Source: Fulvivirga lutimaris
Lineage (GTDB): Bacteria; Bacteroidota; Bacteroidia; Cytophagales; Cyclobacteriaceae
DNA length: 36,483 nt
Assembly (NCBI RefSeq): GCF_009711525.1
Contig: NZ_SMLV01000410.1
Coordinates: 1 to 36,483 of the forward strand
Direction of reading: 5' to 3'
Positions 25,900 to 34,839 of the stretch are shown here, piece by piece (position 1 is the first letter of the stretch; each line of letters begins with the position of its first letter). Under the pieces are notes generated by a model that searched no databases, was not told where the DNA came from, and saw only the letters and a program-made list of their open reading frames with translations. The translations under genes and the position numbers were made by a program.

Positions 25900-28800
25900 T
25901 TAGAATGAAAGTCTAACATTGAATCCTACACTACGCGTTGATGGTACCGAAGCTCTTTCAACACCAAATCCGTCAACGCCTGAACCAAACAAATTAGCTT
26001 CTGGATCTATATGCGGAACTTTTGAATAGAGCAAAGCCAGATTTCTACCTTCAACACCTACTTGTACTCCATTAATGAAAGAATTAGTAAACAAGCCACT
26101 AGGCAATGTATATGAAATACCTATCTCTCTTAATTTCACAAATGATGCATCAAAAATGTAGGGTTCTGCAACTGTACCATCATTCATGGCCGTCCAGAAA
26201 TCCTGTGCATCTCTCAATGGCACATCGTTATCTCTCACCGTTCCGTCTCCATTAGCAATCACACCTTCAAGGTCTATAAATGTGCCTTCTCTATTCCGTA
26301 CTGTTTCTGCCGTTAGGCCGCCTGTCTGTAGGTTTTCTACTGTAGATGACTTCATGATACCGCCTGATCTCCAATCAAGAGTGAAGGAAAGTGAAAGCCC
26401 TTTGTAAGTAAAGTTGTTCACAAAGCCCATTGTAAAGTCAGGTAACACTGAACCGAATGATCTTCCCTCCCCTGCTATTCTTCTTCCTGTACCTTCATCA
26501 ATCAATGGTCTGTTCGTTAAGGAGTCTCTTAGATAAGGAACTCCAAAAAGTTGAAATTCTTTACCGGGTTCTGCCACTACCTGAACACTTGAAAAACCAC
26601 TGGCTAATTGTAATCTCTCAATGCCATCAGACAATTCCACCACTTTGGTTTCAGAGTGCGAGAAGTTTACTAATGAGTTCCAGCTAAAATTACTTGTCTG
26701 TAGCACTGTAGCACTTAAAGATATTTCTATACCTTCAGTATCTACCCGACCTACATTGGCTGTTCTTAAGATGGATCCTGTACTCTCAGGAATGGGAATA
26801 TTAATGATTTGATTAACATTCTTAGTCTTAAAGTAAGATACGTCTAATCCTACGCGCCCATCAAAGAAAGATAGCTCTGTTCCAAACTCATAACTTGTTT
26901 GTTCCTCAGGCAATAAATTGGCATTAGGAATAACATTGGTCTTTCTGAAAGCCAAATTGCCATTGAATGGAAAATTCAAATTCAGACTATATTGTGCTGT
27001 CGCTGTTGTAACTGGAAAGTATCTGAAGTCCAATTGATATGGATCAGTATCATTACCCACTTTAGCAAAACTTGCTCTCAGTTTACCAAATGAGAATACA
27101 TTATTGGCAATATTTAATGCTTCAGAGAATACAAAAGCAGAACTTACTGAAGGGTAGAAATAAGAGTTGTTATTTAATGGTAATGTAGATGACCAGTCAT
27201 TTCTACCTGTTACCGTTAATGTCAACCAACGCTTATAGGAAAGCTCCGCCTGACCATAAAGGCCCATTAAGATGCGCTCTGTATAATCACGGTTAGGTAC
27301 GGACTGATTTACATTTCCTGGATCAAATAGTTCAGGTACTAGCAGCTGGTTGCCGAACAATCCTTCTCTTTCAAAGATTCTTCTATTGTATTGAAATCCA
27401 CTCAATACGCTCAATGATAGATCTTCACTAATATCAATGGAATAATTAGCTAGTAAATCGGTATTCAATTGTGTCCGCTTGAACTTATCTACGGTATAAT
27501 CGCCTTGCAGTCTTTGAACAGTCCCTACCCTGTTAGAAAAGAAACGGTTGTCATTGTCATAATCATAACCAATTCTGGAGATAATATTCAGCTTAGGAAT
27601 AGGTGTATAGGTTAATTCAAAATTACCTAAGAAACGATCATCTTCTCTGTCATTCTTATTCTCATTACGAAGCCAGTAAGGATTATTTGTTGATGGCGTC
27701 AATTGATTGATCTGATTACCACTTGCATCTATCCATTGCTTATATAGGTTCGGATCCAAGTTGCTGCTAAATGAGTTACCTAGACTTACAATATTAGGGT
27801 CGTTGCTTCCTGTAGCAGCTGTACCACCAGAAACTGTTCTGATATACTGTACTCCAAACCTTGATTTAAACTTCTCTGAGTGTTTAACTCCAGCATTCAA
27901 TCCTAACGTCACGCGATCGAGGGTTGCATTAGGTACAATACCATCCTGATTTAAAGAGGATACACTTAATCTGTAATCCATTCTTTCATCAGCATCGGCA
28001 ATAGATAAATTATTAATTAGGCTTACCCCTGTTTCAAAAAAGTCTCTAATCCCATTATCTTCAACCGCTCTTAGTGGGCCAGTTTCTCCTGTCACTGGTA
28101 GATAATTTACCGTCTGACCCACAATCCTTGGGCCCCAGTCATTAGCAACAGTAGAAGAATCATAATTAAACTGGCTACCCATCGCATATTGTTGTTGATA
28201 GTCTGGAATTCTAAACAAATCATCTATTCTTACAGAGGAATTTATTGTCACTCTTGGCTTACCCGAATTTGCTTTACCTTTTTTAGTAGTAACTATGATA
28301 GCTCCTGCAGCAGCTCTTGAACCGTATAATGCAGAAGCAGCAGCTCCCTTCAGAACATTTATTGTCTCTACATCATCAGGGTTGATAACTGATGCTCCAT
28401 TGGAGAAGTCTCTGTTTCCTGTAATTCGAGAGCCTGAAGCTGTTTGCTCATCATTAATAGGCACACCATCTACAATCCATAGTGGGTTGTTGTTTCCACT
28501 TAAGGATGTAGCCCCTCTAATCAGAATTTTGGATGATCCCCCTAAGTTTCCTCCCGTATTTTGGATAGTAACTCCTGTGATTTTTCCCTGCAAAGAATTT
28601 ACAATGTTGGATTCTCGAGCGGTAGTAAGTTCCTCAGAATTTATCTGTGAAATACCATAACCCACTGTTCTTGCTTCCTTTTCAAGGCCCAATGCAGTTA
28701 CAACAACTTCTGAAAGCTGTTTAACATCAGCACTCATTTGCACATCAATTACAGACCTTGATCCAATTTCTACCTCTTGAGTAGCTAAGCCTATAAATGA

Positions 28801-29025
28801 AAAAATCAGTATCCCTCCTTGCTGAGGTAAACTGATAGTATAGTTACCGTCAAAATCAGTAACTGTTCCCGTTGTTGTTCCTTTAACTACAACGTTAACA
28901 CCAGGAAGTGACTCACCATCATCAACTGAGGTGACCTTGCCTGTAACGGTACGTTCTTGTGCCCACGATTCACTAAAAGCAAATGCGAACAGCAACATGA
29001 AACTAAGCTGTAAAAACTTCTTCAT
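25900..29025 (-). CDS. susC-like: SusC/RagA-type TonB-dependent transporter, second operon
   Basis: A 1041-residue protein with signal peptide to about 22 (SESWAQ), carboxypeptidase-regulatory-like domain about 24-105, EVVVTA TonB-box-like segment, plug with KILIRGATSLSGNNNPLWIV, INPDDVETINVLKGAAASAL, YGSRAAAGAIIVTTKKGK, then the beta-barrel ending in VRLSF. No STN domain. The signal peptide and regulatory-like domain are nearly those of the first SusC (7 differences in the first 75 coding bases), whereas the plug and barrel differ widely. It works with the SusD 11 bp downstream. Confidence 0.95.
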   Translation of the reverse strand: MKKFLQLSFMLLFAFAFSESWAQERTVTGKVTSVDDGESLPGVNVVVKGTTTGTVTDFDGNYTISLPQQGGILIFSFIGLATQEVEIGSRSVIDVQMSADVKQLSEVVVTALGLEKEARTVGYGISQINSEELTTARESNIVNSLQGKITGVTIQNTGGNLGGSSKILIRGATSLSGNNNPLWIVDGVPINDEQTASGSRITGNRDFSNGASVINPDDVETINVLKGAAASALYGSRAAAGAIIVTTKKGKANSGKPRVTINSSVRIDDLFRIPDYQQQYAMGSQFNYDSSTVANDWGPRIVGQTVNYLPVTGETGPLRAVEDNGIRDFFETGVSLINNLSIADADERMDYRLSVSSLNQDGIVPNATLDRVTLGLNAGVKHSEKFKSRFGVQYIRTVSGGTAATGSNDPNIVSLGNSFSSNLDPNLYKQWIDASGNQINQLTPSTNNPYWLRNENKNDREDDRFLGNFELTYTPIPKLNIISRIGYDYDNDNRFFSNRVGTVQRLQGDYTVDKFKRTQLNTDLLANYSIDISEDLSLSVLSGFQYNRRIFEREGLFGNQLLVPELFDPGNVNQSVPNRDYTERILMGLYGQAELSYKRWLTLTVTGRNDWSSTLPLNNNSYFYPSVSSAFVFSEALNIANNVFSFGKLRASFAKVGNDTDPYQLDFRYFPVTTATAQYSLNLNFPFNGNLAFRKTNVIPNANLLPEEQTSYEFGTELSFFDGRVGLDVSYFKTKNVNQIINIPIPESTGSILRTANVGRVDTEGIEISLSATVLQTSNFSWNSLVNFSHSETKVVELSDGIERLQLASGFSSVQVVAEPGKEFQLFGVPYLRDSLTNRPLIDEGTGRRIAGEGRSFGSVLPDFTMGFVNNFTYKGLSLSFTLDWRSGGIMKSSTVENLQTGGLTAETVRNREGTFIDLEGVIANGDGTVRDNDVPLRDAQDFWTAMNDGTVAEPYIFDASFVKLREIGISYTLPSGLFTNSFINGVQVGVEGRNLALLYSKVPHIDPEANLFGSGVDGFGVERASVPSTRSVGFNVRLSF

Positions 29026-29257
29026 ATAGTATTTTTTAAGTTAAAAAATTTACTTACCCCGTCATTCATTGACGAGCTTCGGCAAATATTTCAAATATTG
29101 AAATGAAATGAATCGTTAGAAATTGGGGAGCAAAATAACCCTTTAAACGTCTTTAGAGGTGTTTTAAAAGATTACTATTGAAATGATTTATAGACTGTCC
29201 CCCAATACGGGGATGCGTATAGATTTATAAGATAGCTAGAAACCTAAACTTTAATGC
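29026..29257. promoter_or_regulatory. Upstream region of the second susC
   Basis: This gap of 232 bp holds a 7-3-7 inverted repeat at 29088-29104 (ATTTCAA/TTGAAAT), ATTGGGGAG at 29122-29130 and TCCCCCAATACGGGGA at 29198-29213. No T-rich hairpin that could end the protease operon was found. Confidence 0.4.
29198..29213. promoter_or_regulatory. Candidate operator with TCCCC/GGGGA arms
   Basis: TCCCC and GGGGA arms are separated by six bases. The first nine bases repeat the word at 10526-10534 before the other susC. The site lacks a following T-run, which argues against a terminator. Confidence 0.35.
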
Positions 29258-29959
29258 TTACGACTTCTTCTTAATAACTTCCAAAAAATAGCTAACAGAG
29301 GCTGGCTCGAATATCATTTTATTCTCCTTCTGGTTGAAATAGCCCATAGAAACCAGGCCAACCAGTTTTCCTTCTTTATCCACCACAGGGCCTCCACTAC
29401 ATCCATTATAAGTACCTTTTGGCACATCCAATGAAAGGTTATTAACAGAGGTAAGACCAATGAATTTTCCCTTTATCCTAACAGGTGCCTCACTTTTGTA
29501 AGGGTATCCAAGGAAGAACACTTCTTCATTTTGACTCAAAGGTTCCTTTCTTACCTCATATATAGCCACTCCATCAGGCACCTCTGCTGCTACCTCAAAA
29601 ATCAACCAGTCGCCAACAGGTGGCATTGCCAAAGGCTCATTTGGATCTACATTGATCAGTTTACCTGCCTTGATACTTAGGCTTTTATTTCGCTTCGACA
29701 TAAAAGACCAGAGCTCAAGCTCATCACCAAAGCTGATGGTTTTCATACTGTCTGTTTTGGCAAAAAACAAAACATGTTTTGCTGTACAGGCATATACTTT
29801 ACCCTCATGGCTTAGTAAAAATCCGCTACCAGCATGTGCGTTATTAAACTTTGAATCTTTGAACTGGGCATTGCTGATTAATACAGAGTCGATTTGAGCA
29901 CTTGAATAACTAAAGGCAAACAAAAGCAGCCCCATTAAAATTGGTCTTAACATTTTCAT
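29258..29959 (-). CDS. Exported trypsin-like serine protease
   Basis: A 233-residue protein with signal peptide ending SYSSAQ (about residue 22). The chymotrypsin-fold triad is complete: His62 in CTAKHVL, Asp117 in GDWLIFEV and Ser188 in NGCSGGPVV, with GLVSMGYF after it as the substrate-binding strand. There is no PDZ domain, so it is not a full DegP/HtrA protein. It lies 21 bp after the DUF5916 gene and is the last of a three-gene minus-strand operon. It probably cleaves proteins in the periplasm or outside the cell. The ATG two codons further in is an alternative start. Confidence 0.88.
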   Translation of the reverse strand: MKMLRPILMGLLLFAFSYSSAQIDSVLISNAQFKDSKFNNAHAGSGFLLSHEGKVYACTAKHVLFFAKTDSMKTISFGDELELWSFMSKRNKSLSIKAGKLINVDPNEPLAMPPVGDWLIFEVAAEVPDGVAIYEVRKEPLSQNEEVFFLGYPYKSEAPVRIKGKFIGLTSVNNLSLDVPKGTYNGCSGGPVVDKEGKLVGLVSMGYFNQKENKMIFEPASVSYFLEVIKKKS

Positions 29960-29980
29960 AGTCTTACTTAATTAAAAGAA

Positions 29981-32188
29981 TTAGAAACCTAATCGATAGG
30001 TGAGTTTTAGAATAATAGATCGGTTTATAAGTGAAAAAGAATCTGTGTCTTTGTTTTCATTGTAGATCAGGAAAATATCTGATAATGGTGCATAGCGCCA
30101 CTGCAACTTAGAGAATACACTAAAATTGGTGCTTTGGGTGTTGTACTGTATGGTGTTATTAAAAAACAGCTTATTGGTCAAACTAAATAAGCCTTTGACT
30201 TTAAACAGGTGAAGGTCAACTTCTCCAAAATTCTCGGGAAGCCTTATTGAGTTGTAATCATATGACAAGCTAAAATTAGCCCGATAACCTATTCTGATGT
30301 TGCTAGACGCCCCGATTGTAGTAATGTTGCCGTTAAAAAAATCACCATAAGTAGCTGACGCATTATAAGTAAATTTCTTGCGCTCATCAGAGGTATAACT
30401 TATAGAGGTGCTCGAAAAGTTGTATTTGTCTTTTGGTAAATTATCAAATTCATCACCCAAAAAGTTGGTTTCAAACTGCAACTCCACCTGACGGTTGTGA
30501 GCAGAAACAGTAATTGAAGAAGTATTTAGAAATCTTAAATCATACGCTATATTATTCTGACGCTCGTAAAATGCTTCTTCTCCATCAAAATAGAAATTGT
30601 GCCAGGTACGGATCGTATGAGATATAATTTTACTATCGGTATTCTTCGTGTAATGAGTAAATCTCACCCATGGATTGAATAGGGTGTACCCTTGTCTTAC
30701 CGTTTCATCATTTTCAGCATCATAATTAAATATGCGAGGGGTAAAACCCAAGTCCGCTTCGTAATCTTTATCTAAAACATCCAGCGTCCAACCGGACCCA
30801 AATGTTCGGGTAATATAATTACCCTGAACACCTAAATATGAGCCATTTCTGTTTTCATCTGTAGCAGACTGGTGGAACTTTATGTTATTATTGAAATTTC
30901 CATTTTTTGAGATATAGGTAAATTCTGCTCCAAAATTTCTCGAATAATCATTGATATTCTCATTGCCTACTTCTTGCCTGTTTACAAACAACCCCTTTAT
31001 CTGTGACCTGTTCAATACTTTATAGTTGAAGGCACCCACGGTGTGGTTCTGTGCATCAACGGCTGTATCGCTTTTAGTCCGGATATTCATAACCCCTAAT
31101 CGTAAATTGTCAGTTACATTGCCCGTAATTCTAGCTCCATAATGTATCGGTGTGATGAGACCTACACGTCTTGAGAAAAATGGATTTACATCATAACTAC
31201 CGAAATTTGAAAAGATGTCGGCATTCTCCATAAAAAACTCCCTCCTTTCAGGAAGTGATATGTCAAAGCGGGTGATGTTTGTTATTTCCTCATCTACATC
31301 AGCATTTGAAAAATCTGGGTTGTAAGCAATATCGGCATTTAATGATTTTGTGATACTGATTTTGGCATCAACACCTGCATCAGCATTATATTCGGTGGAA
31401 GCTGATTCTTCTTCGGTATTTTTAAGTGCAGACAATGTAGTATATGGCTTCAGGAATAAAATCTTGCTCCGCACTTTTGGCACCTCTTTCCACTTTAATG
31501 TGCCCATATAGTTCACATCAATACCATTAAAATTTATCGGGAATGGCGTCCAGGTGTAGTAGTAGTTTTCAACCTTATCTCCCCTTATGAAATTAATGCC
31601 CCATTCAAGATTATCTACGTTAAACCTTAGGCTGCTAAAAGGTAATGCTATCTCCACCAACCAGTGGTCTTTATACTGCTTAGTGGCAGAAAACCATCGT
31701 TCATCCCAGGTCTCAGAATAAGTAGTTCTGGATGGTTCTACCTCAAGACGCCCATCCAACTCAGCACCACCTGCATTCACACCAAACATAACACCACTTT
31801 GCTTTTTATTAATAGGATCAATAGCTATGGTTATCGCGTCACTACCCCATTGCGAATTATCAGAGTCTCTTTGCAATGATTGAATAACCCTCCTGCCTTC
31901 GTCATAATTTTTTGCTATGATATAGAGGTTGATGTCATCATAAGTCATCCGTATTTCTGATCGATTCTTTGAAAGCCCTACATCACTGGGGTTATGATTA
32001 TACATGGTGTCTATTAGCTGGTAGTTATTCCACTCTCCAACGCTTTCAATGCCATCAATCTTCACAGGGTTTGTGGCCCTTTCAATTTGATATTTAAACT
32101 TAGCGCGTGTGTCAATATCCTGCGCTTCTAAAGCACCTGCTCCTGCAAATGCAGAAACAAACATATAAAACAACCTATATTTTCTCAT
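29981..32188 (-). CDS. DUF5916 outer-membrane protein with CBM9-like N-domain
   Basis: A 735-residue protein, signal peptide to about 22 (GALEAQ). Residues about 35-235 resemble family 9 carbohydrate-binding modules (PVKIDGIESVGEWNNYQLID, EIRMTYDDINLYIIAKNYDE, WGSDAITIAIDPINKKQSG, HWLVEIALPFSSLRF). The rest is the DUF5916 barrel-like part (ADIAYNPDFSNADVDEEITN, RFDISLPERREFFMENADIF, FFSRRVGLI) ending in LTYRLGF, an outer-membrane-barrel C-terminus. Such proteins occur with exported peptidases and propellers in Bacteroidota; their function is unknown. It lies 58 bp after the PD40 gene and 21 bp before the protease gene. Confidence 0.88.
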   Translation of the reverse strand: MRKYRLFYMFVSAFAGAGALEAQDIDTRAKFKYQIERATNPVKIDGIESVGEWNNYQLIDTMYNHNPSDVGLSKNRSEIRMTYDDINLYIIAKNYDEGRRVIQSLQRDSDNSQWGSDAITIAIDPINKKQSGVMFGVNAGGAELDGRLEVEPSRTTYSETWDERWFSATKQYKDHWLVEIALPFSSLRFNVDNLEWGINFIRGDKVENYYYTWTPFPINFNGIDVNYMGTLKWKEVPKVRSKILFLKPYTTLSALKNTEEESASTEYNADAGVDAKISITKSLNADIAYNPDFSNADVDEEITNITRFDISLPERREFFMENADIFSNFGSYDVNPFFSRRVGLITPIHYGARITGNVTDNLRLGVMNIRTKSDTAVDAQNHTVGAFNYKVLNRSQIKGLFVNRQEVGNENINDYSRNFGAEFTYISKNGNFNNNIKFHQSATDENRNGSYLGVQGNYITRTFGSGWTLDVLDKDYEADLGFTPRIFNYDAENDETVRQGYTLFNPWVRFTHYTKNTDSKIISHTIRTWHNFYFDGEEAFYERQNNIAYDLRFLNTSSITVSAHNRQVELQFETNFLGDEFDNLPKDKYNFSSTSISYTSDERKKFTYNASATYGDFFNGNITTIGASSNIRIGYRANFSLSYDYNSIRLPENFGEVDLHLFKVKGLFSLTNKLFFNNTIQYNTQSTNFSVFSKLQWRYAPLSDIFLIYNENKDTDSFSLINRSIILKLTYRLGF

Positions 32189-32246
32189 GAGTTAATTTGA
32201 GTTCTAAAACCTTATGTTGCTATTGATTAGGAGTCTCTCCAATGTA

Positions 32247-33242
32247 TTACCTGTAATCATCAGGATTGAAACTCATGTAGTAGGTATTGAGATTACCGTT
32301 TTTATGTGAACTTAGAATTGATATAAAATCCTCATAGGACGTCATTGCTCGAGCCTTAACCCCTTCTTCTTGCCTACCCGATGTAAAGAATAAATATCTC
32401 CCATCAGGACTGACACATGGGCTTCCATCAATTTGGGAGCTATTCACATTGCTTCCCAAATTTTTAGGATCTGTCCATTGATTATTACCTTTATTAAAGC
32501 TGATATATAAATCACTATTGCCAAACCCGTCCCCAGCATCGACCCTTACAAATATGATATAGCTCTGATCCGGGGCAATGTAGGCATCAGCCTCCCTTTC
32601 CTTAGAATTGATATTATCAGGAAGCCTCACAGGGTCCTGATAAGCACCGTTCACTTTACGACTGAAATAAACGTCTGAATTACCTGAAATATCTGAGTTG
32701 AAATAGATGGTCTCATCATCGGTCATAACAGGGTAAAACTCATTTCCAGCAGAATTGATTAACGCCTTTAAAGGGTAAGTTTTGCTCCACATAGCACCCT
32801 CCTTCTCAGCTATCCAGATATCAAAATGAAATCCCTCAGCTTTGCCTTCATAGTTTTTAAATGTTGTATAAAGCATGGTATTACCATCTCTGGAAATCTG
32901 AACATCGGCTACCGGAATGTCAGATGAGACAAAGGGCACAAACTCGGGTGAGCTAAAGGCTCCTCTTTCAAATTGTTGATAAGCTATTCCTGTAACTCCC
33001 AGTTTTTGAGAGGTAGCTGTATAATAAATGGTGAGTCCATCTGGACTAAAACTCGTGTTGAATTTATCAATAGATGTGGAAACTACACCGGGATAAAAAA
33101 TTGTTGGTGTTTCAATTTTATGATTAGTTATAAAAGGATGATCCTTAACAACCCCTCCGTCACGTTTCAACTGAGCATTCGAACATAAATAATTTCCGAA
33201 AAACAGCATAAAAAGTACTGCCATTCTAAATACCTTTCTCAT
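32247..33242 (-). CDS. Exported PD40 (TolB-like) beta-propeller protein
   Basis: A 331-residue protein with signal peptide ending CSNAQ (about 24). PD40/WD40-like blades are visible at about 64-79 (FNTSFSPDGLTIYYTA), 111-127 (VADVQISRDGNTMLYTT), 168-184 (EFYPVMTDDETIYFNSD), 218-236 (DAYIAPDQSYIIFV) and 273-292 (GSPCVSPDGRYLFFTSGR). It is the first gene of the PD40-DUF5916-protease operon. A ligand- or protein-binding role in the envelope is likely; no enzymatic residues can be assigned. Confidence 0.87.
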   Translation of the reverse strand: MRKVFRMAVLFMLFFGNYLCSNAQLKRDGGVVKDHPFITNHKIETPTIFYPGVVSTSIDKFNTSFSPDGLTIYYTATSQKLGVTGIAYQQFERGAFSSPEFVPFVSSDIPVADVQISRDGNTMLYTTFKNYEGKAEGFHFDIWIAEKEGAMWSKTYPLKALINSAGNEFYPVMTDDETIYFNSDISGNSDVYFSRKVNGAYQDPVRLPDNINSKEREADAYIAPDQSYIIFVRVDAGDGFGNSDLYISFNKGNNQWTDPKNLGSNVNSSQIDGSPCVSPDGRYLFFTSGRQEEGVKARAMTSYEDFISILSSHKNGNLNTYYMSFNPDDYR

Positions 33243-33323
33243 CTATTTATTTTTCATTTGACCTAAGTGCAAATAAGTTGAGTTGGACCAGAATGAAATA
33301 GTAAAAAATAGACACCTAAATTT

Positions 33324-34136
33324 TTAAGCGAATGTTGGCGATTGAATGCCCTTGCTAGCACTAAAAAAGCCTGTTGGTGTAAGGCCAGTAAAGCATTTGA
33401 CTTCCTTCACAAAGTGCATCTGATCATAATAATAATTATCATAGGCTAGTGCTGTAAGTGTGTTTTTGTACCTGTGGGCTTTTAGGGTATTGACTACCCT
33501 CACCAGTCTCGAGTATTTCTTGGGGCTCAAACCTAATTTAGACTTAAACTTTCTTTCAACGGTCTTAGTCGAAAGTCCCGTTTTTAATGCCAAATAGGAT
33601 AATGATATATTTCCATGGGATCTGTTGATAAGATCAACCATGTATTCAAAAGAATGATCTCTTTTATGATGATTTAGAGCCAATAATTCCTTAAAAAAGG
33701 ACTGAACAATGTGCACTTTATGATCCACTGACCCACTCTCTAAAACCTTATCTTCCAAATCCTTAATACGATTAGAAAAGATGAGATTAGTCTCTATTGA
33801 ATTATCAATGGTATCCGCAGGAGTAATCTCAGAAAATAAATAAAGTGCACTGGGTTTAATGCGCACGCCTAATGAAGAACTTCGCTCAACTTTCACCTTT
33901 TGAGGCTTCGTTTTCAATCCTGACAGGTGGCACCTTAGACTAACACTTTCATTTCTCTCAAAACCAAGTCTTTCAATGCTTGACTCGGAAAAAATGAGTT
34001 CTACCGAAAGATCAGGAAAAATTGACTGTGTGGCACCAACATTCTCTGGTTGATCAAAATAATTTTCAAACCAAACACAATCTATTACCTTAGATAGCTC
34101 TCCACCTAATTTATATTCATTGTAGTTCCAATTCAT
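33324..34136 (-). CDS. AraC-family transcriptional regulator
   Basis: A 270-residue protein. The C-terminal 100 residues carry two helix-turn-helix units: NISLSYLALKTGLSTKTVER followed by KFKSKLGLSPKKYSRLVRVV, then TALAYDNYYYDQMHFVKEVK and CFTGLTPTGFF. The N-terminal part (VIDCVWFENYFDQPENVGAT, IFPDLSVELIF, GVRIKPSALYLFSEI) looks like the DUF6597-type ligand-binding half common in these regulators. It is 81 bp upstream of the PD40 operon and on the same strand, so it may control that operon and could be cotranscribed with it. Confidence 0.9.
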   Translation of the reverse strand: MNWNYNEYKLGGELSKVIDCVWFENYFDQPENVGATQSIFPDLSVELIFSESSIERLGFERNESVSLRCHLSGLKTKPQKVKVERSSSLGVRIKPSALYLFSEITPADTIDNSIETNLIFSNRIKDLEDKVLESGSVDHKVHIVQSFFKELLALNHHKRDHSFEYMVDLINRSHGNISLSYLALKTGLSTKTVERKFKSKLGLSPKKYSRLVRVVNTLKAHRYKNTLTALAYDNYYYDQMHFVKEVKCFTGLTPTGFFSASKGIQSPTFA

Positions 34137-34189
34137 ATTTTAATTGTTCCCTTCGCACACTGCAAACTCTATTCCGTATTGATCATTTT

Positions 34190-34834
34190 CTAAGACGCTA
34201 TGTAGTTCATATTCCGGGCTTTGATAAGCGCATCAGATTTACTATTGACCTCAAGCTTCCAGTAAATATGCTGTATATGAGTTTTAACGGTATCATAGGT
34301 AACTTCTAGCTCGCTGGCTATGTCGTAATATGTCTTGCCTTGAGCGAGGTGTTCCAGAACTTCTGCCTCCCTTAGGGTAAGAGGTGAGTTTGGGTTTCTT
34401 TGAAACGATTTTAACACTATTTTGGCCACTCTATCACTTAAAACTGTTGTTCCCTTCAAAGCATTATCTATGGCGTTTAACAAAGTGTTGTAATCAGTAC
34501 CCTTACCCATAAAACCTGAAGCACCCGCCCCAATGGCCTTTAGAACCCTATCATCGCTCTCATGCGCTGAAATAACTAAGATTTTTTGGTCTGGATTTAT
34601 TTTCTTTATAACCTTTATTGCCTCTTCTCCCTCCACACCGGGAAGTTCTAAATCCATTATAATCAAATCTATATCGAGTCTTCTATATCTTTTTCTAAAC
34701 TTTTCAAAGTCAAGAAAACTGCCAACGATATTGTACTTTTTTATGCCTTTGAGAAGAAGGCAATAGGCATCATTGAGTTCTTCATCATCATCAATGATTG
34801 CGATTTTGTGAAATTTAAGCTGTTGCGTATCCAT
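34190..34834 (-). CDS. NarL/FixJ-family response regulator
   Basis: A 214-residue regulator. The receiver (about 10-125) has the acid cluster IAIIDDDEE, phosphoacceptor Asp61 in LIIMDLELPGVEG and Lys112 in GFMGKG. The LuxR-type DNA-binding domain (about 147-210) reads LTLREAEVLEHLAQGKTYYD, ELEVTYDTVKTHIQHIYWKL, EVNSKSDALIKARNM. All key residues are present, unlike the related regulator at 10677. It follows its kinase by 5 bp. Confidence 0.95.
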   Translation of the reverse strand: MDTQQLKFHKIAIIDDDEELNDAYCLLLKGIKKYNIVGSFLDFEKFRKRYRRLDIDLIIMDLELPGVEGEEAIKVIKKINPDQKILVISAHESDDRVLKAIGAGASGFMGKGTDYNTLLNAIDNALKGTTVLSDRVAKIVLKSFQRNPNSPLTLREAEVLEHLAQGKTYYDIASELEVTYDTVKTHIQHIYWKLEVNSKSDALIKARNMNYIAS

Positions 34835-34839
34835 TTTTG

